Positions 8,250-16,621 are shown, numbered from the stretch's first letter. The stretch: 32,840 nucleotides of DNA from CAYJAY01 sp964370715 (GCA_964370715.1 CAYJKJ010000023.1:1-32840), one strand, 5' to 3'. Translations and numbers: made by a program. The notes: generated from the letters alone by a model not told the origin.

Positions 8250-8978
8250 TTATAAACTATATCCGCCGTCGACAGATAAAACTTGTCCTGTTATATAGCT
8301 TTCGGTTGCAAGGAAATAAACCGACCTTGCTATCTCTTCGATAGTGCCGGCACGGTTTAAAGGGATATCTTCAACCAACCGTTGTTTTTCTCCGATAGAA
8401 AGATTGTTGTTGATATCGGTGTCGATAAAGCCGGGGCAAACGCAGTTGACCGTTATTCCGGAGGGGGAAAGCTCTGATGCCATAGATTTTGCAAACGTTA
8501 TCATGCCACCCTTTGAAGCGGAATATGCCGCTTCACATGAAGCGCCTGTGATTCCGAAAACCGACGAAACCATAACGATGCTTCCGCTTTTTTCCTGTAG
8601 AAACAACGGAACAGCAGACCTTGTGCAGTAGAACGCCGACGAAAGATTTGTCGAGATTATCTTGTTCCATTCATCATCAGAAACCAGCGTTATTGGGTTT
8701 TGCTTTGCTATTCCGGCGTTGCATACCAAAACATCAAGGCGAGAATATTTCTCTTTAACATAGCCAAAAAGCGATTTGCATTCGTCGCTGTTTGAAACAT
8801 CGGCTTTAAATATATCGGCAAACAGCCCCTCGCTTTTGATTTGTTCCAAAAGGCTAAAAGCGTTTTGTTCGGATTGGTTATAGTTTATCACAACGGTGTA
8901 ACCGTTTCTTGCGAACAAAAGCGAAATTGCTCTTCCGATTCCACGAGCGCCGCCCGTTACAACCGCAACTTTTAACAT
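8250..8978 (-). CDS. fabG: 3-oxoacyl-ACP reductase-like short-chain dehydrogenase
   Basis: NAD(P)H-dependent short-chain dehydrogenase/reductase of the FabG type, which reduces 3-oxoacyl-ACP in fatty acid synthesis. TGGARGIG (8-15) is the dinucleotide site, NAG is at 87-89, and the catalytic residues Ser139, Tyr152 and Lys156 are in VSSV and YSASKGG. It ends with GQVLSVDGGYSL, typical of FabG. At 242 residues from ATG 8978 the length is normal; an in-frame GTG at 8990 preceded by AGGA is an alternative start. No other fatty-acid synthesis gene is adjacent, so a role in another reduction is possible; the lipid neighbour (phosphatidyltransferase) is only weak context. Confidence 0.75.
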   Translation of the reverse strand: MLKVAVVTGGARGIGRAISLLFARNGYTVVINYNQSEQNAFSLLEQIKSEGLFADIFKADVSNSDECKSLFGYVKEKYSRLDVLVCNAGIAKQNPITLVSDDEWNKIISTNLSSAFYCTRSAVPLFLQEKSGSIVMVSSVFGITGASCEAAYSASKGGMITFAKSMASELSPSGITVNCVCPGFIDTDINNNLSIGEKQRLVEDIPLNRAGTIEEIARSVYFLATESYITGQVLSVDGGYSL

Positions 8979-9021
8979 ACTGGTGACCACGCCCCCTTTC
9001 CTACACAAAATTTTATAAAAT

Positions 9022-9045
9022 GCGACATCATATCGTCGATGTCGC
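9022..9045 (-). promoter_or_regulatory. Hairpin in the fabG 5' leader
   Basis: GCGACATC (9022-9029) and GATGTCGC (9038-9045) form a perfect 8-bp stem with an 8-base loop. It would lie in the untranslated leader between the predicted fabG promoter and its start. There is no U-tract directly after it, so it does not look like a terminator. Confidence 0.45.
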
Positions 9046-9085
9046 TTCGCTTGTGGCGGTAGCTGTTTTTTGCTAATTTAACTAT

Positions 9086-9114
9086 ATAATACTATTAACT
9101 GAAAATTTTTTCAA
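9086..9114 (-). promoter_or_regulatory. Promoter for the fabG operon
   Basis: On the minus strand, TTGAAA (9114-9109), a 17-base spacer and TATTAT (9091-9086) form a plausible sigma-A promoter about 110 bases upstream of the fabG start. Confidence 0.5.
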
Positions 9115-9156
9115 TATTTATTTGCTTTTTAGTTATGAAGTTGTATAAAAATAACC

Positions 9157-9188
9157 AAACGCAAGATATCTTTTTTGCGTTTATTTTT
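9157..9188 (+). terminator. Orphan terminator-like hairpin
   Basis: AAACGCAA (9157-9164) pairs with TTGCGTTT (9175-9182) and is followed by ATTTTTG. No plus-strand gene precedes it and it lies between two divergent promoters, so it has no obvious gene to terminate. Confidence 0.5.
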
Positions 9189-9282
9189 GTTAGGGCGGTT
9201 TAATCGACAACTTAAGAAAGATAGCGATAATTTTTAATTTTCTTTTAAAAAAATATTTGTTCCTTTTTTAAAATAAACATGA

Positions 9283-9288
9283 TATAAT
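9283..9288 (+). promoter_or_regulatory. -10 box of the parE-parC promoter
   Basis: Perfect TATAAT about 50 bases upstream of parE. The best -35 (TTGTTC, 9257-9262) is 20 bases away, longer than ideal, so only the -10 is confident. The gene's ribosome site AGGGAG is at 9325-9330. Confidence 0.5.
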
Positions 9289-9338
9289 TAATGCGTTTGA
9301 AACACAGATAAACATTGTTTTTTTAGGGAGTATACCGA

Positions 9339-11324
9339 ATGGCAAAATCAGCAAAAAACTACACAAACGAAAGCATAACCTCGCTTAAAGGTGCCGACCG
9401 GGTTCGAAAAAGACCTGCTGTTATTTTCGGCTCTGACGGCATAGAGGGTTGCGAACATTCTATATTCGAAATTCTTTCAAACTCTATCGACGAGGCGAGA
9501 GAGGGTTTTGGTGATAGAATAATTGTTACGCAATATAAAGATAATTCGATAGAGATAGAGGATTTCGGTCGGGGAATACCGGTCGATTTCAACCAAGGAG
9601 AAAACTGTTTCAACTGGGAGCTTTTGTTTTGCGAACTGTATGCAGGGGGAAAATATCAAAATATCTCGGCGGAAACTTATGAATATTCTTTGGGAATAAA
9701 CGGCCTTGGGCTTTGCGCAACGCAGTATTCTTCGGAATATATGAGCGTTGAAGTTGTTCGAGACGGCTTTAAATACAACATAGAATTTAAAGCGGGAAAC
9801 CCTGTTTCCGAGATGCAAAAACAACCGGCACCCAAAAGGAAGACAGGGAGCCGAATTAAATGGCGCCCCGACCTTAAAGTGTTCACCGACATAAACGTGT
9901 CGAGCGATTTTTTCAAAGATATCCTTAAACGCCAAGCTATCGTTAACGATCGAGTGACGTTTGAATATCGCTTTGAAGCGAGCGATGGGCAGTTTATAAC
10001 AGAGGAATTTTGCTATTCAAACGGTATACTCGATTATGCAAAAGAAACGGTAGGGGAAGCGGGGTTTTGCGACGTTCAACTTTGGGAGGGCGAACGAGAA
10101 GGAAAAGACCGAGAGGACAAGCCGGAATATAAAGTTAAACTGCGGTTTGCAGTCTGCTTTAGCAACAAGGTTCAAAAGCTTGAATACTACCACAATTCGA
10201 GTTTTCTTGAATATGGCGGATCTCCCGAACGTGCGGTTAAAAATGCGTTTGTCTATCAAATAGATGCATTGATAAAAGAAAAGAAACTTTATAAAAAAGA
10301 TGAAAGCAAGATTAGTTTTGTTGATATAGAGGATTGCCTTGTTTTGATTTCGTCGTCGTTTTCAACCGTCACAAGCTATGAAAACCAAACAAAAAAAGCT
10401 ATTACAAACAAGTTTATAGCGCAGGCTATGACAGAGTTTTTGAAACACAACATCGAAGTTTTCTTTTTGGAAAACAGGATGGATGCCGAAAAGATTGCGG
10501 AACAGGTTCTAATAAACAAACGAAGCCGAGAAAACGCAGAAAAAACAAGGCTTAACCTTAAAAAGACGTTGTCGACCAATTCGGACATGACCGCAAGGGT
10601 TCAAAAATTCGTTGATTGCAGAACAAAGGAAGTTTCAAAACGAGAGATATATATAGTTGAGGGCGATTCGGCTCTTGGTGCTTGTAAACAAGGGCGAGAT
10701 GCCGAGTTTCAAGCTATCATTCCGGTTAGGGGAAAGATATTAAACTGCCTTAAAGCCGATTATACAAAGATTTTTAAAAGCGAAATTATAACCGATCTTT
10801 TAAAAGTTTTGGGATGTGGCGTTGAAGTAGACACAAAAGCCAACAAAGATATGTCGACTTTCGATATCAACAATCTGGGTTGGAGCAAAGTTATAATCTG
10901 CACCGATGCCGATGTCGATGGGTTCCAGATAAGAACCCTTATCCTAACTATGCTATACCGCTTGACCCCGAGCCTTATAACGGAAGGGTTTGTCTATATT
11001 GCGGAAACTCCGCTTTACGAGATAACAACCAAACAAAAAACATATTTCGCATATTCCGACGGCGAGAAAAACGACATTGTAGCTTCGCTTAAAGACGAGA
11101 AATACACCCTCCAACGGTCAAAAGGATTGGGCGAAAACGAAGCGGATATGATGTGGATGACAACGATGAATCCGGCGTCGAGAAGGCTGGTTAAAGTCAC
11201 CCCCGACAACGCAAAAGAAACCAAGCGGGTTTTCGAGCTGCTTTTGGGGGACAACCTTGCGGGTCGAAAAGAATATATCGCCAAAAACGGTTCGCTGTAT
11301 CTTGATGATATAGATGTTAGTTAA
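9339..11324 (+). CDS. parE: Type IIA topoisomerase B subunit (topoisomerase IV-like)
   Basis: ATPase subunit of a DNA topoisomerase that passes one duplex through another. The 661-residue protein has the GHKL ATPase motifs: EILSNSIDEA (Glu44, Asn48, Asp51), EDFGRGIPVD (about 74-83) and GINGLGL in place of the usual GLHGVGA. A TOPRIM domain follows, with IVEGDSALGACKQGRD near residue 438 and TDADVDGFQIRTL near 520, and the C-terminal RSKGLGE segment. It lies 24 bases before the A subunit, so the two are made together. The lack of a GyrA box in the partner and the divergence from canonical GyrB favour topoisomerase IV, but a second gyrase-like enzyme specific to clostridia cannot be excluded without the rest of the genome. 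Confidence 0.8.
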   Translation: MAKSAKNYTNESITSLKGADRVRKRPAVIFGSDGIEGCEHSIFEILSNSIDEAREGFGDRIIVTQYKDNSIEIEDFGRGIPVDFNQGENCFNWELLFCELYAGGKYQNISAETYEYSLGINGLGLCATQYSSEYMSVEVVRDGFKYNIEFKAGNPVSEMQKQPAPKRKTGSRIKWRPDLKVFTDINVSSDFFKDILKRQAIVNDRVTFEYRFEASDGQFITEEFCYSNGILDYAKETVGEAGFCDVQLWEGEREGKDREDKPEYKVKLRFAVCFSNKVQKLEYYHNSSFLEYGGSPERAVKNAFVYQIDALIKEKKLYKKDESKISFVDIEDCLVLISSSFSTVTSYENQTKKAITNKFIAQAMTEFLKHNIEVFFLENRMDAEKIAEQVLINKRSRENAEKTRLNLKKTLSTNSDMTARVQKFVDCRTKEVSKREIYIVEGDSALGACKQGRDAEFQAIIPVRGKILNCLKADYTKIFKSEIITDLLKVLGCGVEVDTKANKDMSTFDINNLGWSKVIICTDADVDGFQIRTLILTMLYRLTPSLITEGFVYIAETPLYEITTKQKTYFAYSDGEKNDIVASLKDEKYTLQRSKGLGENEADMMWMTTMNPASRRLVKVTPDNAKETKRVFELLLGDNLAGRKEYIAKNGSLYLDDIDVS

Positions 11325-11348
11325 ATTTAATTTGAAAGGTCAATAAAC

Positions 11349-13586
11349 GTGGCAAAGAAAAAATCAACTAAACTTGATAAAGATATGATCGTTGAAAATG
11401 TCGAGATAGCAAACGCCGGAATAATGGAGCAAACCTCGATAACAAAAACACTAAAACAAAACTATATGCCGTATGCCATGAGCGTTATTGTGTCGAGGGC
11501 GCTTCCCGAGATAGATGGCTTTAAACCGTCCCACCGAAAACTGCTATACACGATGTATCTTATGGGGTTGTTGACGGGGGCGAGAACCAAGAGCGCAAAC
11601 GTTGTTGGGCAAACGATGAAACTTAACCCACACGGCGACGGCCCGATATACGACACTATGGTAAGGCTTTCGAGGGGCAACGAATCGCTCCTTCACCCTT
11701 ATGTTGACAGCAAAGGAAACTTTGGTAAAAGTTATAGCCGAGATATGGCATATGCGGCGTCGAGATACACCGAGGTTAAGCTTGCGAATTTAAGCGCACA
11801 GCTTTTTTCAGATATCCAAAAAAACACGGTAGACTTTATCGACAACTACGACGGAACGATGAAAGAACCCACCCTTTTGCCGGTTACATATCCTTCGATT
11901 CTCGTTAACTCAAACATCGGTATAGCGGTTGGAATGGCAAGTTCGATCTCGCCGTTTAACCTAGCCGAAGTCTGCGAAACGACGGTAGCGCTCATTAAAG
12001 ATAAAGACCATGATATAATGTCTACCCTTAAAGCTCCCGATTTTCCGGGCGGCGGGTATATTATCTATGACCAAGACAACCTAAACACGATATACGAAAC
12101 CGGCAGAGGTTCCGTTAAAGTTCGTTCTAAATATAAATATGAAAAAGCGGAAAACTGCATCGAGATAACCGAAATTCCGCCCTCGACGACTATCGAAGCG
12201 ATTATGGATAAGATAGCCGAACAGGTTAAAAACGGCAAGATAAAAGAGCTTTCCGATATGCGAGACGAAAGCGATATAAAGGGGCTTCGCATAACGCTTG
12301 ATCTTAAAAGGGCGACCGACCCCGAAAAGCTTATGCAAAAGCTTTTTAAATTAACTCCGCTTGAAGATAGCTTCTCATGCAACTTCACGGTGCTAATCGA
12401 TGGCGCACCGATGCTAGTTGGGGTTCGAGATATCCTTAGCCATTGGATAGTGTTCAGAAGAAACTGCGTTAAAAGAAGAACGGCGTTTGATCTTGCGGTT
12501 AAAAAAGACCGTTTACATATCCTTAAAGGTCTTTCAAAGATACTGCTTGATATCGACAAAGCGATAAAGATTGTTCGAGAAACCGATGAGGAGGGAGAAG
12601 TTGTTCCCAACCTTATGATAGGTTTTGGAATCGATGAAATCCAAGCCAACTATATTGCTGAGATTAAACTGCGAAACCTTAACAAGGAATATATCTTAAA
12701 GCGCCTTGAAGAGATCAAAAAGCTTGAAGACGAGATAGCGGAGCTTTCCGAAATTTTAGCAAGCGAAAAACTTATCGACAAGATTATTATAAAAGAATTA
12801 GCAGAGGTTGCGAAAAAACACGCTCAACCTAGAAAAACCAGGCTTTTATTTAACGCTGAATACTATGTCGAGGAAGAAAAAGAAGAAATTTCCGATCATC
12901 CTGTTCATATTTTCTACACGAGAGAGGGCTATTTTAAAAAGATTACTCCACAATCGTTAAGAATGAGTAGCGAACAAAAACTTAAAGATGGGGATGAGAT
13001 AGTCGATGCGATAAGTTGCAAAAACGACACTAATCTTATTTTCTTTACCAATCAACGAAACGCCTATAAAGCAAGGCCGGCGGATTTTGACGATTCAAAG
13101 GCTAGCGTTATAGGGGATTTTGTTGCCGGAACGCTTTCGATGCAAGAAGGCGAACTGCCGATAGCTATGCTCCAATTTGACAGCTATGAAGGAAATGTTT
13201 TGTTTTTCATGGATAACGGAAAAGTCGCTAAAGTTCCGCTTTCCGCCTACGAAACAAAGCTTAACCGCAAAAAGCTTCAAAACGGTTACAGCAAAACGGG
13301 AGAGCTTTTAAAAGCTTGTATCATCAAACAAGATGCGGAGTTTGCTATCTTTAGCTCAACAGGCAGAATGTTGCTTTTGAATTCGGTTCAAGTTCCGCAA
13401 AAGTTGACTAAAGATACCGTTGGGGTAGCGGTTCTTACCCTTAAAAAGGGTGCGTTTATCGAAAAAATTGTTGACGCAAAAACGATAGAGTTTGAACAAA
13501 AACATAGATTCAGAGCCAAAAACCTACCGGCGGCGGGCGGTATAATAAAAGAAACCGATCTGTTTGAACAGATAGAATTAATATAA
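11349..13586 (+). CDS. parC: Type IIA topoisomerase A subunit (topoisomerase IV-like)
   Basis: DNA-cleaving partner of the preceding ATPase. The 745-residue protein has the breakage-reunion domain starting at ALPEIDGFKPSHRKLLYTMY, the winged-helix region with NPHGDGPIYDTMVR (about 93-106), and the active-site Tyr140 in AASRYTEVKL. The C-terminal third (from about residue 510) contains repeated beta-strand blocks such as FYTREGYFKKI, LFFMDNGKVAKV and FSSTGRMLLL, as in the pinwheel domain, but I see no GyrA box (QRRGGKG), which argues against a supercoiling gyrase. At the positions matching E. coli GyrA Ser83 and Ala84, in the quinolone-resistance region, the residues are Gly and Pro. An 18-base stem-loop follows the stop. 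Confidence 0.82.
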   Translation: MAKKKSTKLDKDMIVENVEIANAGIMEQTSITKTLKQNYMPYAMSVIVSRALPEIDGFKPSHRKLLYTMYLMGLLTGARTKSANVVGQTMKLNPHGDGPIYDTMVRLSRGNESLLHPYVDSKGNFGKSYSRDMAYAASRYTEVKLANLSAQLFSDIQKNTVDFIDNYDGTMKEPTLLPVTYPSILVNSNIGIAVGMASSISPFNLAEVCETTVALIKDKDHDIMSTLKAPDFPGGGYIIYDQDNLNTIYETGRGSVKVRSKYKYEKAENCIEITEIPPSTTIEAIMDKIAEQVKNGKIKELSDMRDESDIKGLRITLDLKRATDPEKLMQKLFKLTPLEDSFSCNFTVLIDGAPMLVGVRDILSHWIVFRRNCVKRRTAFDLAVKKDRLHILKGLSKILLDIDKAIKIVRETDEEGEVVPNLMIGFGIDEIQANYIAEIKLRNLNKEYILKRLEEIKKLEDEIAELSEILASEKLIDKIIIKELAEVAKKHAQPRKTRLLFNAEYYVEEEKEEISDHPVHIFYTREGYFKKITPQSLRMSSEQKLKDGDEIVDAISCKNDTNLIFFTNQRNAYKARPADFDDSKASVIGDFVAGTLSMQEGELPIAMLQFDSYEGNVLFFMDNGKVAKVPLSAYETKLNRKKLQNGYSKTGELLKACIIKQDAEFAIFSSTGRMLLLNSVQVPQKLTKDTVGVAVLTLKKGAFIEKIVDAKTIEFEQKHRFRAKNLPAAGGIIKETDLFEQIELI

Positions 13587-13587
13587 C

Positions 13588-13682
13588 ATCTCCGCCTGTC
13601 GGCGGAGCTATTGGAAATACTGCTTGTCAAGCTTCGCTCGCCATTTTGCACCTTTGGTGCAAAAACCGCAGTATTTCTAAAA
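13588..13682. repeat. 95-bp structured repeat, copy 1
   Basis: First of two nearly identical copies with a 114-base period. It has a hairpin CTCCGCC-TGTC-GGCGGAG (13590-13607), then a long stem GAAATACTGC (13614-13623) with GCAGTATTTC (13668-13677) that encloses an inner hairpin TTTTGCACC (13644-13652) with GGTGCAAAA (13656-13664). It begins one base after the parC stop, so the first hairpin may end that transcript, although no U-tract follows. It carries no open frame I can support. Confidence 0.85.
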
Positions 13683-13701
13683 CCTGAAGCTTTGATCTAA
13701 A

Positions 13702-13796
13702 ATCTCCGCCTGTCGGCGGAGATTATGGAAATACTGCTTGTCAAGCTTCGCTTGCCATTTTGCACCTTTGGTGCAAAAACCGCAGTATTTCTAAAA
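13702..13796. repeat. 95-bp structured repeat, copy 2
   Basis: Second copy, differing from the first at a few positions around the loop-side CTATTGG/ATTATGG segment and one base in the CTTCGCTCGCC/CTTCGCTTGCC segment. All stems are preserved. A 19-base linker separates the copies. The M28 peptidase gene starts 66 bases later. Confidence 0.85.
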
Positions 13797-13861
13797 ACTA
13801 AAGTTTAATGTTTGATTTGAAGGGACTTTAATTTATAGTTTTGTGAAAAGGGGTAGAGTTT

Positions 13862-15760
13862 ATGGAAAACGAAAAAAAGCCTAGCGAAACATCCTTAGAC
13901 ACAGCTAAACAAGACAAAGAAAATAATCAAGCTTTATCGCCGAAATCGCAACAGTCATCAGTTGCAGAGCGATATTTTGGCGATATCGATAGTTTGGTAG
14001 AAACTATCTCGCAAAGCTATTCCAAAATCAAAAAGCCGAATTTTGCAAAGCAGACTTCTACCGAGGAGGAACAGCCCGAACCGATAGCCGAGGAACAGCC
14101 CGAACCGACGGTTGAGGAACAGCCAAAGCCAACAGCTGAGGAACAACCCGAGCTAACAGCCGAGGAACAGCCAAAGCCNNNNNNNNNNNNNNNNNNNNNN
14201 NNNNNNNNNNNNNNNNNNNNNNNNNNNNNNNNNNNNNNNNNNNNNNNNNNNNNNNNNNNNNNNNNNNNNNNNNNNNNNCCAAAGCCAACAGCTGAGGAAC
14301 AGCCAAAGCCAACAGCTGAGGAACAGCCAAAGCCAACAGCCGAGGAACAGCCAAAGCCAACAGCTGAGGAACTACCCTATTCACAAGATGATAGAATATA
14401 TGTCGACCCGAGGTCGAAAAAGACAAGGTCGTTTCAAAGTTTGTTTGATGATGAACACACTCACTTTGAGGACAAATCCTACTACGAAGAGGAATCTCAC
14501 TATAGCGAGATAGCCTACAACGATAACAGACAAACAACCTATTCTCCGCTTGAACAGACGACGATAATGTTTAAGGGCAAACAGCAGACCAACAGCAATA
14601 TTTTTAAATACGCCATAGCGGCTTGTTCAATGGTGGCGCTTTGTTTGATTGGTGTCGTCGCTTGGCAGGTTGTCGCATATAATCAAAAAACAGCCGAAAC
14701 ATTTGCGCCATTCACCGAGCAAAAGTACATATATGTTTCGCCAAAACAACATCACGAAAACTATGTCATATCGCTAGAACAGATAGCTTTTGAAGATATC
14801 GATGCAAATATGAGAACGTTGACAAGGGATTTCGGCAACCGTGGGTTTGAGAACAGGGGAAATCTTCTGACGGCGGAATATCTTATAAATTCCCTTGAAC
14901 AGTTTGGATATACGGGCGAACAACTCGTTGTTCAAGAATACTATTATGATTATTCACCACCCGAAGGATTGCCCGAAGGGTTAAACGAAAATATCGGAAC
15001 GTTTCCGGCTCCGGGAACAAGAACGCCGATTTATCAGGAAAATATCGTAGCAATTGTAGAAGGCAAAAGCGAAAACAGCCCTATAATAACGGTATGCGGA
15101 CATTATGACAGCCACAACGAAGGGCAAGGGGCGATAGACAACGCCTCGGGAGTTTCTACTTTGCTTGCGATGGCGAAAAAGTTTAAGAAACTTAACATAA
15201 AGCCAAACTGCGAAATAAGATTTTTATTCCTTTCAACCGAAGAATTTGGATATCATGGAGCAGCCAACTATTTCAAGCAACTTTCGAACGAAGAATTTAA
15301 GCGACACGTGGCAGCTATTAACATAGATATGTCGGGGCATGATAAAAACAGACCCGATAGCGTGCTTGCGTTTTCTTCGATGGGAACGGTTGAAAACGGC
15401 AAAACGAGGGTAGCATCAAAGCAACAAGAGTTGCCTAATATCGTTTCGACAACATTAAATGAGATGTATGTAAAACATTCTGATGGGTTTGCTAAAGAAA
15501 TATTTCCAGAGGCGTTGTTGTTTAAGGATGATGCTAGGATTTTTTTCAATAGAGGAATTAATGTTTCAACCGTTTCTTGGCGTGAAATAGATATCGAAAA
15601 ATCATTCAATCGCCATGGATTAGTAGCGCCTGCTATCATTCATACAACGGAGGATGTTTATGAAAATATTGATATCAACTCGATTGTTAAGACATCGAAC
15701 CTAGTGTTTAAAGCGACACTGATGTTGGATTTCACCATCGATGAAATGATACAGGTTTAA
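13862..15760 (+). CDS. Membrane-anchored M28-family zinc aminopeptidase with an EEQPKPTA repeat
   Basis: Predicted cell-surface exopeptidase. The N-terminal ~250 residues are polar and probably cytoplasmic, with an 8-residue Pro/Glu repeat from residue 69 to about 168. One transmembrane helix follows (about 251-273, AIAACSMVALCLIGVVAW), with basic residues before it, suggesting a type II topology with the C-terminus outside. The M28 domain has all di-zinc residues: His414 and Asp416 (HYD), Asp426 (AIDNASG), Glu460 and Glu461 (TEEFG), Asp489 (NIDMSG) and His594 (IHTTED). The spacings 414-426-460/461-489 equal those of Streptomyces griseus aminopeptidase. A 100-N gap lies inside the repeat, so the true length is unknown, but both sides are in the same frame. 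ATG 13862 follows AGGGG. The HAD gene starts 20 bases later. Confidence 0.85.
   Translation: MENEKKPSETSLDTAKQDKENNQALSPKSQQSSVAERYFGDIDSLVETISQSYSKIKKPNFAKQTSTEEEQPEPIAEEQPEPTVEEQPKPTAEEQPELTAEEQPKXXXXXXXXXXXXXXXXXXXXXXXXXXXXXXXXXXPKPTAEEQPKPTAEEQPKPTAEEQPKPTAEELPYSQDDRIYVDPRSKKTRSFQSLFDDEHTHFEDKSYYEEESHYSEIAYNDNRQTTYSPLEQTTIMFKGKQQTNSNIFKYAIAACSMVALCLIGVVAWQVVAYNQKTAETFAPFTEQKYIYVSPKQHHENYVISLEQIAFEDIDANMRTLTRDFGNRGFENRGNLLTAEYLINSLEQFGYTGEQLVVQEYYYDYSPPEGLPEGLNENIGTFPAPGTRTPIYQENIVAIVEGKSENSPIITVCGHYDSHNEGQGAIDNASGVSTLLAMAKKFKKLNIKPNCEIRFLFLSTEEFGYHGAANYFKQLSNEEFKRHVAAINIDMSGHDKNRPDSVLAFSSMGTVENGKTRVASKQQELPNIVSTTLNEMYVKHSDGFAKEIFPEALLFKDDARIFFNRGINVSTVSWREIDIEKSFNRHGLVAPAIIHTTEDVYENIDINSIVKTSNLVFKATLMLDFTIDEMIQV
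14066..14365 (+). repeat. 24-base coding repeat (EEQPKPTA)
   Basis: Tandem 24-base units of the form gaggaacagccaaagccaac plus four bases, each encoding EEQPxPTA. The first units are degenerate (EEQPEPIA, EEQPEPTV, EEQPELTA) and those after the gap are nearly identical, as expected from recent expansion at the 3' side. Four full units are visible before the gap and three and a half after it; a degenerate EELP unit ends the array. Confidence 0.9.
14179..14278. other. Assembly gap of 100 N within the repeat
   Basis: Exactly 100 undetermined bases, a common placeholder length, placed where the flanking sequence is a near-identical repeat. The size is therefore not a measurement. Confidence 0.97.
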
Positions 15761-15780
15761 ATTTTTTTAGGAGTGTTAAT

Positions 15781-16470
15781 ATGAAATATAACTACCTTTT
15801 GTTTGATGCTGATGATACCTTTTTGGATTTTAAGCGCTCCGAAAAACTTGCGTTTTTTGAAACGATGAAACTTTTGGAAATAGAAGCAGATGAACAGTTT
15901 TTCCTAGATTATAAAGTTATAAATCGAGAGCTTTGGAAACAACTCGAACAGGGAAAACTTGAAAAAGACGAGGTGTCGAAACAGAGATTTCCTGAATTTT
16001 TTGCTTCAAAAGGCATTAACCTTAAAAACAGTGTTGACGGCGGAAAGCTATACAACGAGGTTTTGTCGAAGCAGGCCCACGTTGTCGAGGGAGCGCAGCA
16101 GGTTTTGGAAAAGCTTTCAAAAGTTGCGTCGCTTTGCATCGTCACAAACGGTATTGCTTCTATTCAAACGCCGAGGCTAGATAAATGCGATTTGAAAAAA
16201 TATTTCAAGCATACATTTATCTCTGAAAAAGTCGGCTACAACAAGCCGGACAAACAATTTTTCGATGCTGTGTTTGCTGTTATCGGGGAACAAAACAGGG
16301 AATCATCGATAATTATCGGCGACAGCTTGACCTCGGATATGCAGGGTGCGAAAAATGCCGGAATTGATAGTTGTTTTTATAACCCACACGGAATTGAAAA
16401 CGAACAGGGAATTCCGGTTACCTATGAAATCAAAAAACTTGAACAGCTGTTTGAGATTTTTGAAGTCTAA
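15781..16470 (+). CDS. HAD-family phosphatase, YjjG/YfnB type
   Basis: Haloacid-dehalogenase superfamily hydrolase of 229 residues, most like the YjjG group of pyrimidine 5'-nucleotidases. Motif I is LLFDADDTFLDF with nucleophile Asp9 and acid/base Asp11, motif II is IVTNG, motif III lysine lies in GYNKPDKQFF, and motif IV is IIGDSLTSDMQGAKNAG. DADDTFLDF in place of the usual DxDGTL is typical of YjjG/YfnB. AGGAG precedes the ATG. It follows the M28 gene by 20 bases, so the two may form an operon, but no functional link is obvious. Substrate cannot be told from sequence. Confidence 0.8.
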   Translation: MKYNYLLFDADDTFLDFKRSEKLAFFETMKLLEIEADEQFFLDYKVINRELWKQLEQGKLEKDEVSKQRFPEFFASKGINLKNSVDGGKLYNEVLSKQAHVVEGAQQVLEKLSKVASLCIVTNGIASIQTPRLDKCDLKKYFKHTFISEKVGYNKPDKQFFDAVFAVIGEQNRESSIIIGDSLTSDMQGAKNAGIDSCFYNPHGIENEQGIPVTYEIKKLEQLFEIFEV

Positions 16471-16528
16471 ATTCTAGAGAGAATATATACAGTGTATGGA
16501 AATTAATAAAATTGTTAATAAATATACA

Positions 16529-16562
16529 AAAAGGGCTGTGACGGAATTGTCATAGCCCCTTT
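16529..16562. terminator. Bidirectional terminator between convergent genes
   Basis: GGGCTGTGAC (16533-16542) pairs with GTCATAGCCC (16549-16558), with one G-T pair, around loop GGAATT; flanking A and T runs give U-tracts on both strands. It separates the HAD gene from the minus-strand dehydrogenase homologue. Confidence 0.75.
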
Positions 16563-16621
16563 GTTTATTATATATGGTGTGTTAATAGCGCCCTTGCCGA
16601 TCGATGTAATGCGATGTTAAA

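Larger units (their letters stand above)
9009..9338. other. Divergent intergenic region between fabG and parE
   Basis: About 330 bases with no gene that I can support. It holds a hairpin in the fabG leader, the fabG promoter, an orphan terminator-like hairpin and the parE -10 box and ribosome site, each listed separately. Confidence 0.7.

Noticed and set aside
12065..12649. 194-codon minus-strand frame inside the topoisomerase A gene
   Set aside because: It lies fully opposite a well-identified gene and has no ribosome site; its residues follow from the codon pattern of the real strand.
13588..13796. Insertion sequence remnant
   Set aside because: No transposase frame, no terminal repeat typical of an IS and no target duplication that I could identify; only a structured repeat pair can be supported.
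14066..14365. Possible CRISPR array from the regular 24-base repeat
   Set aside because: Units are contiguous with no spacers, they encode a clean repeating peptide in one frame, and no cas gene is present. It is a coding repeat.
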